Source of the DNA: Thermoflexales bacterium
Lineage (GTDB): Bacteria; Chloroflexota; Anaerolineae; J036; Brachytrichaceae
DNA: 36,472 bases
Assembly: GCA_019694215.1 (NCBI GenBank)
Contig: JAIBCK010000028.1
Location: 1 to 36,472 of the forward strand
Direction: 5' to 3'
This document shows positions 1 to 9,600 of the stretch, piece after piece. The notes under the pieces were generated by a model. It searched no databases. It saw only the letters and a list, made by a program, of their open reading frames with translations, and had not been told where the DNA came from. Made by a program: the position numbers and the translations under genes. The stretch's first letter is position 1, and each line of letters opens with the position of its first letter.

Positions 1-156
1 ACCGCGTCCAAGTCAAAGACGCTCACCCCGACTCCAACGGCCACGGCCTCGCCCGCCCAGACAGCAACACCCGTCGCCACGCCAACGGGCATTCCGACTT
101 CGCCGCCAAAGCCGACCTTGGCCCCGACGCCCACGCCAACTTCCCGGCGACGCTGA
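1..156 (+). CDS. C-terminal tail of a Thr/Pro-rich protein (5' partial)
   Basis: Frame 1 is open from the window edge to a TGA at 154-156. It encodes about 51 residues that are almost only Thr, Pro, Ala and Ser in a TPTPTAT-like pattern, ending Ser-Arg-Arg-Arg. The same composition forms the linkers of two other proteins in this window (lipoprotein at 2313-3080 and the secreted protein at 6605-10519). This is therefore probably the end of a third exported or surface protein whose folded part lies upstream. The codons are natural for this genome and the frame stops just before the next gene, so I favour a real gene end, but the function cannot be read from a linker alone. Confidence 0.55.
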   Translation, partial: TASKSKTLTPTPTATASPAQTATPVATPTGIPTSPPKPTLAPTPTPTSRRR

Positions 157-171
157 CTTCCCCGGCGCGGA

Positions 172-177
172 TACAAT
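172..177 (+). promoter_or_regulatory. Candidate -10 box (TACAAT) close to the response regulator start
   Basis: TACAAT lies 10 bases before the ATG at 188 and no Shine-Dalgarno sequence lies between them. Transcription would start within a few bases of the start codon. No convincing -35 box is visible. The same arrangement recurs before other genes here. Confidence 0.4.
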
Positions 178-187
178 CCCCACCGAG

Positions 188-868
188 ATGAGAATCCTTC
201 TGGCTGAAGACGACAAGCGCATCGCAGGTTTCGTAGTAAAGGGCCTGCGCGAGGAAGGACACTCGGTGGAGCACGTCGCAGACGGCGAACAGGCGCTAAA
301 CTTGGCCACCGGATCGCGCGACCACCCTTTTGATGTCATCATTCTCGACGTGCTAATGCCCAGGCGAGACGGGCTCTCGGTTTGTCGCGAGCTGCGCACC
401 CAGGGCTACCGTGAACCCGTCCTCATCCTCACGGCAATGGACTCGCTCGATGATCGGGTGCGCGGTCTGGACAGCGGCGCGGATGACTATCTGGTCAAGC
501 CTTTCGCCTTCCCAGAGCTGCTCGCGCGGGTGCGCGCCCTCGGCCGGCGCTCGCTGACCGCCGTACGAACCAGCGGTTTGCAGGTCGCCGACCTGAATCT
601 CGATACTGCCACGCGCACGGCCCGCCGAGGCGAACGGGCGATCGAGCTGAGCAGCCGGGAATTTGTCCTCCTCGAATACCTCATGCGCAACGCGGGGCGC
701 CCGGTCAGCCGCACGAATATCCTGCAGGCGGTCTGGTCGTATGACTACGACGGTGCCTCAAATGTCGTGGATGTGTATGTCGGCTATCTGCGCCGCAAGA
801 TCGATGGGCCGGAAGAAATGCCGCTCATTCACACCGTGCGCGGCGTTGGATATCGATTGTCAGAGTAA
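188..868 (+). CDS. OmpR/PhoB-family response regulator
   Basis: A 226-residue two-domain regulator. The receiver domain (about residues 1-115) shows the acidic pair in LAEDD near residues 7-9, the phosphoacceptor Asp54 in VIILDVLMP, and the conserved Lys in LVKPF. The C-terminal half (about 130-225) is a winged-helix DNA-binding domain with the usual ending HTVRGVGYRL. Phosphorylation by the partner kinase would change its binding to promoter DNA in the cytoplasm. The sensor kinase gene begins 6 bases after the stop, so the two form an operon. The style resembles CusR/QseB-type regulators, but the stimulus and targets cannot be read from the sequence. Confidence 0.93.
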   Translation: MRILLAEDDKRIAGFVVKGLREEGHSVEHVADGEQALNLATGSRDHPFDVIILDVLMPRRDGLSVCRELRTQGYREPVLILTAMDSLDDRVRGLDSGADDYLVKPFAFPELLARVRALGRRSLTAVRTSGLQVADLNLDTATRTARRGERAIELSSREFVLLEYLMRNAGRPVSRTNILQAVWSYDYDGASNVVDVYVGYLRRKIDGPEEMPLIHTVRGVGYRLSE

Positions 869-874
869 GCAGCG

Positions 875-2320
875 TTGGGTAATTTCCTCCGCAGCATCCG
901 CTTCCGCCTGACAATCTACTTCGTCGCGGCAATGACGCTGGTGGTCATCGCAGTGTTCGGGGGCATGTATTTCGGCATCGAGCCCCGTCTTCTTGCCTCC
1001 ATCGACGAAACGCTGACCGATGCCGCCAACCGCTCCGTTGCCAGAACAGAGAGCGGTCTGCCGGGGGATGCTTCACGGCAGATTCGCCTGCTCACAGTCG
1101 CCCCAGCCCGCCTGCTGTCGCTGGACGGCGAAATACTTGCCGCGGATGCCAACTTTCCGATCGAGATGCCGTTGTCCGCCGAGATGGCCGCCGCGGCACG
1201 CACCAAGGCGCGCCGCATCGAGACCCTGCAGCTCGGTGATGTCTGGTATCGCGTCCTCACCATCAGCGTGGTGAGCGATGACGCACCCGCTGCCATCATT
1301 CAGGTCGCACAGGATATCGCTCACGAGCGCAGCCTATTGGCCGATCTACAACGCTTGCTCTTCACGACCATCCCGGCTGCCATGACCATCGCCGGGCTCG
1401 GCGGCTGGGTGCTGGCGGGGTCTGCGCTTGCCCCTACGGCGCGGGTGCGCAAGACCGTGATCGGCATCGTCGACAGTGGCGACCTCTCGCGGCGGGTCTC
1501 AACCGACCTGCCCAGCGATGAGATCGGGCGGCTCGCAGCGACGTTTGACACGCTGCTCGAGCGCACCGAACAGGCCATGGCCCGCGAACGGCAGTTCACC
1601 GCCGACGCGTCGCACGAGTTGCGCTCGCCGCTGACCGTGATCAAGGGCGAAATCTCGGTCGCACTCTCGCGGGAACGCACGGCACAGGCCTATCGCGCGA
1701 CACTGTCCGACCTCGAGCTGTCGGTGGACGAGATGTGCGTGATGGTCGAGGACATGCTCACGCTCACGCGCGCATCGGCCAAACAGGCCCCGACCCGCAT
1801 AGACCCCATCGATGTCGGCATCCTGGTCAGCCAGATCAAGACCCGCATGGACGTCATTGCCGAGGCCAAACGTATCGATCTGCTCAGCAGCCAGTCTGGC
1901 ACGCGGCCCGCGATGGTCTACGGCGACCGGTTGCGCATTCAGCGCGCCCTGACCAATCTGGTGGACAATGCGCTCCGCTACACGCAGGAAGGCGGGCGTG
2001 TGGAGATACGGCTTTCCGGCGACGATGAGCGCGTGCACATCCAGGTCGTCGATACGGGGATCGGCATCGCGGCCGACCACCTCGACCGCGTCTTTGACCG
2101 CTTCTTCCGCGCCGATGCTGCGCGTGACCGCGAGCGTGGCGGCACCGGCCTTGGGCTTGCGATCGCCAAGGCCATCGTCGAGGGCGCAGGTGGTGAGTTG
2201 TCCGTCACCAGCACCCTCGGCAAGGGCTCCACGTTCACGGTCAGCCTCCCCGCCCTCGCGCGCGGGCACGCCGTTCTGGCCGCTCGCGCCGCAGGCACCG
2301 GAGAGGGCGCAGCTACTTGA
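875..2320 (+). CDS. HAMP-domain sensor histidine kinase
   Basis: A 481-residue inner-membrane kinase partnered with the regulator just upstream. A TTG start at 875 is chosen because it gives the complete cytoplasmic N-terminus ([11 protein letters not shown]) ahead of the first membrane helix; later ATG codons fall inside that helix. The order is: helix at about 10-35, an extracytoplasmic sensing region to about 160, a second helix at about 165-190, HAMP to about 240, HisKA with His247 in [16 protein letters not shown], then a HATPase domain with N (LVDNALRYT), G1 (DTGIGIA) and G2 ([14 protein letters not shown]) boxes. It autophosphorylates on His247 and passes the phosphate to Asp54 of the regulator. 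The last 8 bases overlap the end of the convergent lipoprotein gene. Confidence 0.92.
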   Translation: MGNFLRSIRFRLTIYFVAAMTLVVIAVFGGMYFGIEPRLLASIDETLTDAANRSVARTESGLPGDASRQIRLLTVAPARLLSLDGEILAADANFPIEMPLSAEMAAAARTKARRIETLQLGDVWYRVLTISVVSDDAPAAIIQVAQDIAHERSLLADLQRLLFTTIPAAMTIAGLGGWVLAGSALAPTARVRKTVIGIVDSGDLSRRVSTDLPSDEIGRLAATFDTLLERTEQAMARERQFTADASHELRSPLTVIKGEISVALSRERTAQAYRATLSDLELSVDEMCVMVEDMLTLTRASAKQAPTRIDPIDVGILVSQIKTRMDVIAEAKRIDLLSSQSGTRPAMVYGDRLRIQRALTNLVDNALRYTQEGGRVEIRLSGDDERVHIQVVDTGIGIAADHLDRVFDRFFRADAARDRERGGTGLGLAIAKAIVEGAGGELSVTSTLGKGSTFTVSLPALARGHAVLAARAAGTGEGAAT

Positions 2321-3080
2321 AGGTCAGGACGTTGGAATAGCCGTCGAATTCGGTGATGACGACGGCATTGACGACGGCCTCATTCAACTCGACAAAGCCT
2401 GCGAAGGTGACGTCGCGCGCCGAGTTGGCCGGAATGTCGGGGAAAGCCTGCCCGCCAACATAGCCGTAGAAGCACACATAGGCTTCGGAACGATCAGCCT
2501 TGACCATGATCATGTACCACTGCGTGGCAGGAATCGCGTGATCGGTCAGGTTCGTCACCCGGGCGGACACGTTGAACTTGCGGACGGGTCGGCTGTTGTC
2601 AAAGCCCCCGCAACCACCATTTTTGTGATCCATGCCATACGGCCGACCCCACTGCTCGTAACCCGAATTCTGAAGCGTGATGGAGACGCGCCCGGTCGGA
2701 ATGGCCGTACCAGCCTTGGCCGGCGTCGCGGTGGGTGCCACCGTTGCCGCTGGGCGGGTAGGCCCTGCGGTGGCCGAAATGGCCGTTGGCACAACCGGTC
2801 GCGCGGTCGGGGGAATCGCCGTCGCGGTTGGCGGCACGGGTGTGGCCGTCGGCGGAAGCGGCGTCTCGGTTGGGGGCACCGGCGTCGGCGTCGGCGGCAC
2901 GGGGGTCGCGGTGGGCGGGACCGGCGTCGCGGTGGGGGGCACCGGCGTCGGCGTTGGCGGAACTGGAGTCTCGGTCGGCGGGACCGGCGTCGCAGTCGCC
3001 GGCGGCTGCGGGGCCGGACAGCCTGTCAATCCCAGGGCCAACGCGGCCACTGCAAGCAGCGAAGTGATTGAACGTTGCAT
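2313..3080 (-). CDS. Repeat-containing lipoprotein with a conserved C-terminal domain
   Basis: A 255-residue predicted lipoprotein. The ATG at 3080 is chosen because a strong AGGAGG lies 5 bases before it and because it places a signal sequence with a lipobox (LTGC, Cys21) at the N-terminus. Residues 31-100 are ten imperfect copies of a 7-residue unit (TPVPPTA/E/P), forming an extended Pro/Thr stalk. Residues from about 125 to 255 form a folded domain with WGRP, two cysteine-containing motifs (GGCGGFDN and CFYGYVGG) and an FVELNEAV segment. This domain is clearly related to the end of the 1304-residue protein at 6605-10519. It probably sits outside the membrane on its stalk. I cannot name the domain or assign a function. 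Confidence 0.8.
   Translation of the reverse strand: MQRSITSLLAVAALALGLTGCPAPQPPATATPVPPTETPVPPTPTPVPPTATPVPPTATPVPPTPTPVPPTETPLPPTATPVPPTATAIPPTARPVVPTAISATAGPTRPAATVAPTATPAKAGTAIPTGRVSITLQNSGYEQWGRPYGMDHKNGGCGGFDNSRPVRKFNVSARVTNLTDHAIPATQWYMIMVKADRSEAYVCFYGYVGGQAFPDIPANSARDVTFAGFVELNEAVVNAVVITEFDGYSNVLTFK
2781..2990 (-). repeat. Ten 21-bp coding repeats (7-residue Pro/Thr unit)
   Basis: Ten consecutive imperfect 21-bp units inside the lipoprotein gene encode TPVPPTx, drifting to [14 protein letters not shown] and RPVVPTA at the distal end. The most regular units lie nearest the signal peptide. The units differ mainly at third codon positions and at one variable residue (A, E or P). Repeats of this kind can change copy number by slippage. 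Confidence 0.85.
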
Positions 3081-3233
3081 GAAATCCTCCTGATTCGGCA
3101 TGGCATCGCGGTTCCGCGCCACGGAGCCGAACACCAGGAGAGAGTCTAACCGTTTGGGTTGGGTATCGTACTGGCCACCCGGGCAGTACTTGAGCGGCCA
3201 GTGGACTTCGCGCGATGCCGTGTCTGGCATGAC

Positions 3234-3239
3234 GATAAT
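3234..3239 (+). promoter_or_regulatory. Candidate -10 box (GATAAT) before moeA
   Basis: GATAAT ends 7 bases before the ATG at 3247, which would place the transcript start on or next to the start codon. This supports 3247 as the true moeA start rather than the in-frame ATGs at 3229 and 3238. No good -35 box or ribosome binding site is visible. Confidence 0.3.
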
Positions 3240-3246
3240 GAAGGCC

Positions 3247-4476
3247 ATGACGCATGAAGCGCCAAACGCCCTGAAGCCGCCCGAGCACGCGCTGGCCGAG
3301 TTATGGAATGCCCTTGACGGAGCGCCAACTGCTCGATCCACCGAAGCGGTCGATCTCTTGAACGCGCGTGGGCGCGTGCTTGCCCATGACGTTGCTTCCC
3401 CCCACCCCATCCCGGAATTTCGGCGCAGCATGATGGACGGCTATGCGCTTCGAGCGGCCGACTGCGTGCCCGGGCGACGCCTTTCGGTCGTTGGAGAAGT
3501 CGCCATGGGCGAGGGCGCGCCCGGTGCCGTGAGCGCGGGACACGCCCTGAAGATTCATACCGGCGGTCCGGTACCGGATGGCGCGGAGGTCGTTCTGCCA
3601 CACGAAAATGCCCTTCGCGATGGCGATTGGATCGAGGTTGGAAGTGCCCTTGCTGCGGGTGACAACGTCATCGCCATCGGAGAGGACGTGCGCGCCGGCG
3701 AGCGGGTGATGAAGGCCGGCACGATTCTTCGCGAGGCGGAAATCGCGGGGCTGGCCAGCCTGGGGCATGCGCGCATCACGGTGCGCAGTCGCCTGCGGGT
3801 GGCGTTGATCTCGAGCGGCGACGAACTCGTCCCCATCACGGCGATGCCGCGGCTCGGGCAGGTGCGTGCCTCAAACGGCGTGATGCTTGCCGCGCGTCTG
3901 TCGGCAATCGGTGCCCGGGTCAATGACCTCGGCGTCGTCGCGGATGATGCCGGAGCGTTTGCCGACGCCGCGCGACGCGCCCGGGCGTCGGGAGCCGATG
4001 CCATTGTCTTCATTGCAGGCAGCTCCGCATCCGAGCGCGACCACGCGCCGGCCACCATCCGCGCGATGGGAGCGCCGGGCATACTCACCCATGGGGTGGC
4101 CTTTCGCCCGGGAAAGCCGCTGATCCTGGCGCTGTGTGACGGCATCCCCGTCTTCGGCCTGCCCGGAAACCCAATCAGCGCATTGATGACCGCACAACGC
4201 TTTCTCGTCCCCACGCTGTGGCATATGCTGGGTGCGCGGGCGCCTCGACCGGGAACGTTGCGCGGCCATCTTGTCAGGGGCGTGCGCTCGCCCGCGGCAC
4301 TCGAGCATTGGATCCCGGCCCGGATCGAGGGCGACGAGGTCACTGCCATCGTCACCAAGAGCAACCTGATCTTCAATGCTGTCCGCGCCGAGGGCGCTTT
4401 CTGCGTGCCCATCGGCGTTGACCGCCTGGAAGCCGGCAGCATGGTCGAGATCGTCCCCTTCTTTCCGCAGGCATGA
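3247..4476 (+). CDS. moeA: Molybdopterin molybdenumtransferase MoeA
   Basis: About 409 residues, the normal MoeA length. MoeA inserts molybdate into adenylylated molybdopterin, the last step of molybdenum cofactor synthesis in the cytoplasm. The N-terminal part contains [10 protein letters not shown], the linker region has [13 protein letters not shown], and the MogA-like domain has SSGDEL and RASNGVML. The usual GGVSVGDYD loop reads AGSSASERD, keeping the final Asp. The end of that domain has [10 protein letters not shown] and the diagnostic [12 protein letters not shown]. The C-terminal beta domain follows from about residue 335. Three in-frame ATGs (3229, 3238, 3247) are possible; 3247 suits the nearby -10 box. 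The stop overlaps the methyltransferase start (ATGA). No other molybdenum cofactor gene is in the window. Confidence 0.92.
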   Translation: MTHEAPNALKPPEHALAELWNALDGAPTARSTEAVDLLNARGRVLAHDVASPHPIPEFRRSMMDGYALRAADCVPGRRLSVVGEVAMGEGAPGAVSAGHALKIHTGGPVPDGAEVVLPHENALRDGDWIEVGSALAAGDNVIAIGEDVRAGERVMKAGTILREAEIAGLASLGHARITVRSRLRVALISSGDELVPITAMPRLGQVRASNGVMLAARLSAIGARVNDLGVVADDAGAFADAARRARASGADAIVFIAGSSASERDHAPATIRAMGAPGILTHGVAFRPGKPLILALCDGIPVFGLPGNPISALMTAQRFLVPTLWHMLGARAPRPGTLRGHLVRGVRSPAALEHWIPARIEGDEVTAIVTKSNLIFNAVRAEGAFCVPIGVDRLEAGSMVEIVPFFPQA

Positions 4477-5297
4477 GCGGCACAACGCCCTCCAGCACCC
4501 TGGTGGCCGGTGATTGCCTGGCTGCGTTGGACGCTGTGCCGGCCGGAGCCGCGCGTCTGGTGTATCTCGATCCCCCCTTCAATACCGGGCGCAGGCAGCG
4601 GGGCAGGGCGAACGCTTCCTTCGAAGACCGCTTCGGCGCTCCCGCCGACTACCTCGCCTTCCTGACGCCCCGCCTGGAACGCCTGTACGAAACGCTGCAC
4701 CCGGATGGCTCGCTCATTTTTCACGGCGACTGGCGTGCGATTCACTATGCCAAGGTCGCTCTCGATGCGCTCTTTCGGGTCGGAGAACGTGGCGGCGGCA
4801 TGTTCGTCAATGAGATCATCTGGCACTACGGGCTCGGGGCCGCGCGCGCACAACGCACGCTTCTAACCAAACACGACACCCTGCTGTGGTATTCCCGCTC
4901 GCGCGACTACTGTTTCAACCAATTGCGCGGGCCGGCGACCGCGGCGATGCTGGACAAGTACCGCCATCAGGCGGCGGATGGCCGGCGCTTCATGCGCTCG
5001 TATGGCAAGGTCTACTATCTGAAGGGGGGAAAGCCGCTCGATGATGTTTGGGACATCCCGGCGCTGGCGCCGACCTCTCGCGAACGCAGCGGCTATCCCA
5101 CGCAAAAACCCCTCGCCTTGCTGGAGCGCATCATCGACCTGGCCAGCCGACCGGGCGATCTCGTGCTGGACCCGTTTTGTGGCAGCGGCACGACACTGGT
5201 CGCGGCGCGCAAGCTCGGCCGCTCGGGCTGGGGCTGCGACATCAGTCCGCACGCCCTGGACATCGCGCGCGCGCGGCTGGCCTCGCTGCCAGGCTAG
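4473..5297 (+). CDS. Solitary site-specific DNA methyltransferase (N4/N6 amino type)
   Basis: A 274-residue amino-methyltransferase that would transfer a methyl group from S-adenosylmethionine to adenine N6 or cytosine N4 in a specific DNA site. The catalytic motif LDPPFNTG is at residues 32-39. The SAM-binding motif [13 protein letters not shown] is near the C-terminus (from residue 233), preceded by YPTQKP. This motif order marks the beta class. The middle region (about 80-190) should hold the target recognition part. It is shorter than CcrM-type enzymes. No restriction endonuclease gene is adjacent; its only operon partner is moeA, whose stop it overlaps by 4 bases. It therefore looks like an orphan methylase for epigenetic marking rather than half of a restriction system. 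The target site is unknown. Confidence 0.88.
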   Translation: MSGTTPSSTLVAGDCLAALDAVPAGAARLVYLDPPFNTGRRQRGRANASFEDRFGAPADYLAFLTPRLERLYETLHPDGSLIFHGDWRAIHYAKVALDALFRVGERGGGMFVNEIIWHYGLGAARAQRTLLTKHDTLLWYSRSRDYCFNQLRGPATAAMLDKYRHQAADGRRFMRSYGKVYYLKGGKPLDDVWDIPALAPTSRERSGYPTQKPLALLERIIDLASRPGDLVLDPFCGSGTTLVAARKLGRSGWGCDISPHALDIARARLASLPG

Positions 5298-6559
5298 CCG
5301 CGCACGTGTCCGTCGCCCTGCACCACCCACTTGTAGCTCGTGAGTTCGCCCAACCCCATCGGGCCGCGCGCATGGATGCGCTGTGTGCTGACCGCGACCT
5401 CTGCACCGAGGCCAAGCTGACCGCCATCATTGAAGCGCGTGCTGGCATTGACAAAGACGGCGGATGAGTCGATCTCGCGCACAAAACGCGCAATCACCGC
5501 CGCGTCGCGCGACAGGATGCCGTCCGAGTGCTCGAGGCTGTGGGCGTGGATAAAGGCGATGGCCTCCTCGACATCGGCGACCACCTTGATGCCCAGCACC
5601 AGCGACAGCCATTCCGTGTCGTAGTCGCCGGGCTGCGCTTCGCTGGCCCGATCCCGCAGATCCGCCGGGACGTGCGCCAGGCTCTCGGGATCGCAGCGGA
5701 AGGTCACCCCGCGCGCGGCAAGATGCGCCGCGACCCGCGGCAGAAAACCGGCCGCGGCTGCGCGTTGCACGAGCAGCGTGCCAAGCGCATTGCACACGGT
5801 CGGGCGCTGGGTCTTGGCGTTATCGATAATGTCCAACGCACGATCAAAGTCAGCGGTGGCGTCGAGATAGAGGTGGTTGATCCCCATCCCACCGGTGATC
5901 ACGGTGATCGTACTGTGCTCGCGACAGAAGGTGTGCAGCTTGGCGCCGCCGCGCGGAATGATCAGCTCGATCGATTCATGGGCGCGCAGCAGGTCGAGAA
6001 TGCGCTCGCGGGCGGGGTCATCGATGAAGCCAACCGCCTCGGCCGGCAGGCCCTGCCCGACGAGCGCGGCCTTGACCTGTTTGACCAGGGCGCGGTTCGA
6101 GTTCAGCGTCTCGCTTCCGCCCCGCAGCACACAGGCGTTGCCGCTCTTGATCGCCAGTGCGGCAATGTCGACGGTGACATTCGGTCGGGCCTCGTAGATG
6201 ACGCCGAGCACGCCAAGCGGCACGGGTTGGCGATGAATGCGCAGCCCGTTGGGCAGAACGCGCTGGTCAAAGGGCTCAGCCAACGGATCCGGCAACCGCG
6301 CCACCGTGCGGGTGTCGGCAGCGATGGCGGCAAGCCGTGCCGGCGTCAGGGTGAGGCGGTCGATGAAGTAGCCCTCGACCCCATGGTCGCGCGCGCCTTC
6401 AACGTCAACGCGATTGGCCTCGAGGAGGGCGGCCGCCTCGCGCTCCAGCGCGTCGGCAAGGGCGAGCAGAACGGCGCTGCGGCGGGCATCGCTGGCGCTG
6501 GCAATGGCGCGCGCGGCGCGCTTCGCATCGCGGGCGAGGGCATGGACATCGGTGACCAT
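5294..6559 (-). CDS. proA: Gamma-glutamyl phosphate reductase
   Basis: A 421-residue cytoplasmic enzyme of the aldehyde dehydrogenase fold. It reduces gamma-glutamyl phosphate to glutamate semialdehyde with NADPH in proline synthesis. Family motifs are visible: [36 protein letters not shown], the catalytic Cys256 in [19 protein letters not shown], and the ending [16 protein letters not shown]. Start chosen at 6559 (MVTDVHAL); a TATAAT box lies 9 bases before it on this strand and there is no Shine-Dalgarno. proB is not next to it. The stop codon shares the palindrome CTAG at 5294-5297 with the stop of the convergent methyltransferase gene. Confidence 0.95.
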   Translation of the reverse strand: MVTDVHALARDAKRAARAIASASDARRSAVLLALADALEREAAALLEANRVDVEGARDHGVEGYFIDRLTLTPARLAAIAADTRTVARLPDPLAEPFDQRVLPNGLRIHRQPVPLGVLGVIYEARPNVTVDIAALAIKSGNACVLRGGSETLNSNRALVKQVKAALVGQGLPAEAVGFIDDPARERILDLLRAHESIELIIPRGGAKLHTFCREHSTITVITGGMGINHLYLDATADFDRALDIIDNAKTQRPTVCNALGTLLVQRAAAAGFLPRVAAHLAARGVTFRCDPESLAHVPADLRDRASEAQPGDYDTEWLSLVLGIKVVADVEEAIAFIHAHSLEHSDGILSRDAAVIARFVREIDSSAVFVNASTRFNDGGQLGLGAEVAVSTQRIHARGPMGLGELTSYKWVVQGDGHVRG

Positions 6560-6568
6560 TTCGCGGCG

Positions 6569-6574
6569 ATTATA
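6569..6574 (-). promoter_or_regulatory. -10 box (TATAAT) of proA
   Basis: A perfect TATAAT on the minus strand, 9 bases before the proA ATG, predicts a transcript with almost no leader. The matching -35 position would overlap the -10 box of the divergent gene at 6589-6594. Confidence 0.5.
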
Positions 6575-6588
6575 GGCGGCCAGTCCCG

Positions 6589-6594
6589 TATAAT
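6589..6594 (+). promoter_or_regulatory. -10 box (TATAAT) of the secreted C39-like protein gene
   Basis: A perfect TATAAT on the plus strand ends 10 bases before the ATG at 6605. Its -35 position would fall on the proA -10 box, so the two divergent promoters interlock. The box is flanked by CCCG and CGGG, a weak inverted repeat. Confidence 0.5.
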
Positions 6595-6604
6595 TTCGGG
6601 GTTT

Positions 6605-9600
6605 ATGCACCCACCGCGCGGCCTGTTTCGTGGCCTGTTCATTCTGCTTGCGCTGGCGATGTCGCTGGCATCGGTCGGCGTCGCCCGCACCGCCCTGATC
6701 GATCACGAGAATGCCCCGGCGGGCGAGCGCAAGGTGCTAGCCAATGTACCCGCCGACCTCATTCCTTCGGGCTCGAACCTCTGGAAGTGCTCGTGCGACT
6801 CCGACGGGTGCTGGCCGGGCTGCTTCACGCTGGCATCCGCCAGCGTGCTCAAGTACTGGGCCCAACGCGAGTTCCCGAACCTGTGGGCGTTTCGCACAAC
6901 GGAAGAACAGAACAACGGCCTGATCGACCTGCGTGCGCGCTTCCCCAACTTGCTCTGCTTTGGGAACGGCAGCTGGAACGGCCAGCCCGGCGACAGCGGC
7001 TATGACGCCAGCGATGTGGCGGTCGGCCTGCGCCAGTGGGCGACCGAGCGTGGCTACCGCTTCACGATCAAGGCGATCTCTTCGCCGACCTTTGAGCAGA
7101 TCGTGGCAGAAATCGACGCCGGACACCCGGTGATCGGCGCGTTTGGCCAATCGCCGTGGGGCAGCCATGCCGGGACGATTCTCGGATACGACACCACCCG
7201 CTCGCATCGCACAATGATCGTGCGCCCCAACCTGCCCGACCAGAAGGATTCCGAGCTGGAATGGGGTGTGGGCTATCAGGACTTCGCCATCGTCACCGTG
7301 GTGCCGGGGGTCCGGGTCGGGGATGACGACGTGCCCGCCCAACTGGAGTACGCCATCACCGTCGACAACAACGGCGCGGGCTACACCTCGATCGGCAACT
7401 GGCAGGAAGCGGCCGGCTTCGGGCGCAACGGACTTGCCCGATATGCGACGACGCTCAACGGCGTCGCGGGGGTCGACGACAACGCTTCGGCGCGCTGGGT
7501 GCCCAACCTGCCCTTTGACGGGGTATGGGAGATCATGGCCTGGCTCCCGCGAGACAGGCAGGACGCCGAGACCAGCAGCAATGTCACCTATGCCGTGACC
7601 CACGCGGAGGGCCAAAGCCTGATCCGACGCAGCCAGCGGGATGCCTCGCAGGGCTGGATGTCGCTGGGCTACTACCCGCTGGCGCGAGGTGAGCGTGGCA
7701 GTGTCACGCTGGGCAACGCCACGGGCGGCGACGCAAACCGACGCCTATGGGCGGACGCCATGCGCTTCGTTTGGCGCGGGCCACTCATCGTGCGGGCCGA
7801 GAACGATGAGACCAACACGTATCTGATCCGCGACGGCCGGCGACGGTTGCTGCCGCAGGATGGCGGCCTGACCTTTGCTGCACTGCGGCTGCTGCCGGGA
7901 CAGATCCGCAAGGTCACCCCGATGCAGCTGGCGCAGTATCCGAGCGGCGATCCAATCCCGAGCGCGCTCGGCACCTGGGTGGGCGAGTACTACAACAACA
8001 CGCTGCTCAACCCACCCTCCTCCGCCATCCGCGCCGAGGGACGCCTGAACTTGCGCTGGCAAGGTCAGTCGCCGGTGGCGGGCGTGAGCGCAGTGGGTTT
8101 CTCCGCCCGCTTTACGCGCATGATGGCCTTCAGCCAGGGCGCGTACACACTCAAGGTGCAGGCGGCAGGCGGCGTCAAGCTCTGGGTGGATGGTCGGCTG
8201 GAGATCGACCAATGGTCAGATGATGGGTCCTTTGTCGAATACAGCGCCCGCGTCGCGCTCGACGGCGGTCTGCACCGGCTCGAGATCGAATACGTCAACC
8301 ACACGGGCAATGCGGCCCTCGTCTTCGTTGACCTGCCGCCCAACGCTCCGATCGCCATCGATGAACCGGCCCTGCGCTTCACGCGCGCACAGACGGCCAC
8401 CTTGCGCTGGATCGACACCGGCGACGCCGACGGAGCCTCCAGCGCAAGCCCACGCAGGTATCTTGTTTCGGTTGGCCAGGAGGGCAAGCCGGGCAGCGCC
8501 GACCGCGAGGTGTTCAACAGCGGCTGGGTGACCCAGACGAGCTGGGTGGCCGCCTTCCCCGCCAGCGGCACCTATGTCTGGCGTGTGGCGTCGAGCGACG
8601 GCACCACAGTTGGCGAGTGGTCGGCCCCGCGTCGGATCGTCGTCGACCGCACGCCGCCCTGGGCACAGATGGTCTCCGCGACCAACGCCGACGAGGAGGT
8701 TGGCGCGCCCGGCTTCGGTGGGCCCCGCTCGCCCGGGCTTCGCCTGCGCTGGATGGCGACCGACACCGTGGCCGGGGTGGCGTTTGTCGACATCCAGGCA
8801 CGTGAAATCGTTCGTGCGACAACGGCCTACACGTTCGGCATCGAATACCGCGAGGAACCTCGCATCAGCGTTGCCGTGCAGGTGGTGGATGGCCGCGAAA
8901 TCACGCAGGCCGCGATGATCACCGCCCTGGTGCCCTACACCGGCATCGTGACGCTCAAGGATTTCGTGCAGGTTCCGAACGCGCCCTGGCGCACGGTCCT
9001 ACCGGGGCAAACCGGAAGTGAGGGATTCTTCACCGGAACGGTGGGGAGCGTGTATGAATTCCGTGCGCGAGGCGTTGACCGGGCCGGAAACGCCCAGGCC
9101 TGGTATGACGGCTACTCGGTGGTCGCGCAACTGGACGCCGCATCGATGGCATTGAGCAGCCCCGCGCCCATCCAGCCGGCACAGGCAACTGCAACGCCGG
9201 ACGATGCCTCGCTGCACGTGGATGCCTCGGGGCATACCGCGACGCCGACGCGAAAGGCATCCGCCACGCCGACCCCAACCGCAACGCCAACACCGACGCC
9301 AACGGCCACGCGCGGCAGTAGCGCGCAGCCGGTTGGCAACGCCACGTCGTCGGTGTCGTCCGGCCCGGGAACCATGCAGCCGGCCGCGGCCACCGTGACA
9401 CCAACGCCGACGGCGACACCCTCGGCGACCCGGGCCACCGCCTCGCCAACCCCCACCACGGTTCAGGTGCCAACCCCGACCGCAACCGCGGTCGCACTGC
9501 GCCCGCTCGGCCGATCCGGTTTTGACGTCGTCGAAAGCGCCCTGGTCCCGGAAAACGCGCCGCTGCTGGCCCTCCCCTCGGCCACACCCGGTGGGTCAAA

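Noticed and set aside
3143-3148. TAGACT on the minus strand as promoter of the lipoprotein gene
   Set aside because: No -35 box at a proper distance, and other AT-rich positions in the gap are equally likely.
5528-6604. An N-terminal extension of 359 codons on the large secreted protein
   Set aside because: It lies antisense to proA, and the signal peptide and -10 box place the true start at 6605.
9231-9500. Repetitive DNA that could suggest a CRISPR array
   Set aside because: There is no constant repeat with unique spacers; it is coding sequence for a Thr/Pro linker.
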